Of a stretch of 64,000 bases of DNA, positions 63,032 through 64,000 are shown piece by piece. Position numbers and translations under genes: made by a program. Each line of letters opens with the position of its first letter. The stretch's first letter is position 1. The stretch covers positions 62,001-126,000 of the forward strand of contig JAHLLS010000007.1 in assembly GCA_020444045.1 (NCBI GenBank), in the 5' to 3' direction. A model generated the notes under the pieces. That model had not been told where the DNA came from. It worked only from the letters and a program-made list of their open reading frames with translations, and did not search any database. Source of the DNA: Deltaproteobacteria bacterium. GTDB taxonomy: Bacteria; Desulfobacterota; Desulfobacteria; Desulfobacterales; UBA5852.

Positions 63032-64000
63032 TCAATCCGACGGACTTTCCATCCCTAAAAGGCGGGCCGGATTATAGGCTGTCATTTTTCGCAAATCATT
63101 CTTAGGGACACCTAAATCCAACATACAGGCAATAAACTCCCTGAAACCCTCTACCGGCGCCGGCAAGGTGTAGACGCCAAAATCCGTGCTTAAAATATAG
63201 TTCTCAGCCCCCACCTCAAGGATTTCTTCAGCAACCTGCTTTACTCCCCCATGGGGTTCGCCTTCCATTCCTTCATCGATACTGATGTATTCCCGTTCGA
63301 CATAATAGTGCGTCTTTGGAATTGGCGTTGTGTGGGTAAAGGCAGCAAGCGTTTGCTCCAGGAAAGCGCCGCTCTCTGCCGCTTTTTTCTGTTCAGTCAC
63401 CGACATGTTTTTGGTGACGCTGCTGGCCACCAATACCTTTTTGATTCCGTATGTTTTGCTCAGATCTATCAGTCGAAAAGCTTCCTGGTTCGAAACATGA
63501 CCGGTGTTTAAGAATACATCGGGATGATCCGCGATCAAACTCAATATCTCGTCCAACTCTTTGGAAGGCTTTCCCTCTGGAATGCGGATACAGCGTGACA
63601 GTTCCTCTTCTTTGAACTTTGGGAATATGTCCGCCAGGGACTTGAAATTACCATCAACCAGATGACCTTCCCGACTGGCCTGGTAATACGTCGAATGGGC
63701 GCCAAAGCTGACATATTTTGCACCAGCACCGTGATAAAGGGCTGTTTTCACTGCCCTGGGATTCATTCCACCAAAAACGGTATTCAAGATTATACCCCCA
63801 AAGACGTCGATGTCTTTGACGATGCGGCTAACCAACCAAGCTGTTCCGTTGGACCAGTTGAATACGTCCATGTATACAATGGCTTTCATGCCCGCATCAC
63901 GTGCCTGAATGGCAGCCTCAAAAGGATCCACCCGCCGGGGTGAACTGGGCAAGTGTGGGCCTGCGTGTACGTGGACATCAATGGCACCTTTAAGCAATTC
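63032..64000 (-). CDS. Metal-dependent hydrolase of the amidohydrolase type (DUF6282-like), cut by right edge
   Basis: At least 322 residues are visible and the frame is open at the right edge; a TTG at 63997 is the only start seen, so the real one may lie outside. The N-terminal metal motif is AIDVHVHAGPHLPSS, an HxH type. Other marks are a TGHVSNQEAF segment, KVLVASSVTKNM, the ENYILSTDFGVYTLP and the final YNPARLLGME. The last segment is common near the end of amidohydrolases. It stands 94 bases before the second importer's binding-protein gene and probably shares its substrate. Confidence 0.75.
   Translation of the reverse strand, partial: ELLKGAIDVHVHAGPHLPSSPRRVDPFEAAIQARDAGMKAIVYMDVFNWSNGTAWLVSRIVKDIDVFGGIILNTVFGGMNPRAVKTALYHGAGAKYVSFGAHSTYYQASREGHLVDGNFKSLADIFPKFKEEELSRCIRIPEGKPSKELDEILSLIADHPDVFLNTGHVSNQEAFRLIDLSKTYGIKKVLVASSVTKNMSVTEQKKAAESGAFLEQTLAAFTHTTPIPKTHYYVEREYISIDEGMEGEPHGGVKQVAEEILEVGAENYILSTDFGVYTLPAPVEGFREFIACMLDLGVPKNDLRKMTAYNPARLLGMESPSD

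Overview
The window reads as a chromosomal segment of a strictly anaerobic, GC-rich Gram-negative bacterium. The best guess is a Desulfobacterota member of the Desulfosarcina/Desulfobacter type. That placement is inferred from gene content: an oxygen-independent cobamide pathway, a tungsten/molybdenum aldehyde:ferredoxin oxidoreductase with its own ferredoxin, sigma-54 regulation, and peptide and amino-acid uptake joined to amidohydrolases. No rRNA, tRNA, CRISPR array, insertion sequence or phage block was seen. Genes are densely packed, with many ATGA-type overlaps.

Layout. (1) 1-9936, mostly minus strand: recC, recX, a VUT-type transporter, a PilZ protein, a small conserved protein, paaK, yheU and the N-terminal part of recB. 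One plus-strand gene encodes a protein made of two copies of a CQLG-ended module. recC and recB are separated by about 5 kb of other genes. (2) 10142-15523, minus strand: aor, ferredoxin, an SCP2-like protein and two iron-alcohol-dehydrogenase paralogues. One paralogue has lost three of its four metal ligands. A divergent TetR regulator and a 16-bp perfect palindrome control the block. (3) 16352-30010, minus strand: a 14-gene cobamide cluster, cbiA-cbiC-cbiD-cbiET-cbiF-cbiG-cbiH-cobO-cbiP followed by cobU-cobS-cobD-cbiB-cbiR. It has corrin-ring steps, adenosylation, nucleotide-loop assembly and a CbiR-type remodelling hydrolase. cbiK, cbiL, cbiJ and cobT are not in the window.

(4) 30364-35892, plus strand: cysQ, a fused ATP sulfurylase/APS kinase, UDP-glucose dehydrogenase, a small membrane protein, a J-domain protein and a glycine-zipper lipoprotein. 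PAPS supply with UDP-glucuronate supply suggests a sulfated or acidic surface glycan. The sulfurylase half carries histidine at two normally invariant active-site positions. (5) 36006-37628, minus strand: rnhA and plsC. (6) 37790-44321, plus strand: a sensor kinase and sigma-54 response regulator, then a well-matched -24/-12 promoter, then a polar amino-acid ABC importer. (7) 44499-58279, minus strand: an 11-gene run for peptide import (dppABCDF), an MFS carrier, four amidohydrolase-superfamily enzymes (two YtcJ/MtaD-like, one D-aminoacylase-like, one hydantoinase-like) and an Asp/Glu racemase. It looks like a D-amino-acid, N-acyl-amino-acid or hydantoin scavenging route. (8) 58479-64000, minus strand: an amidohydrolase-like gene cut by the right edge, a second amino-acid ABC importer, a phosphotriesterase-like hydrolase and a VOC protein.

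A feature shared by all three ABC importers is a strong RNA hairpin between the binding-protein gene and the first permease gene. It probably gives the binding protein a higher dose than the membrane parts. The most unusual items are the degenerate alcohol-dehydrogenase pair, the double-histidine ATP sulfurylase, the repeated CQLG protein, and the large amidohydrolase/transport block.
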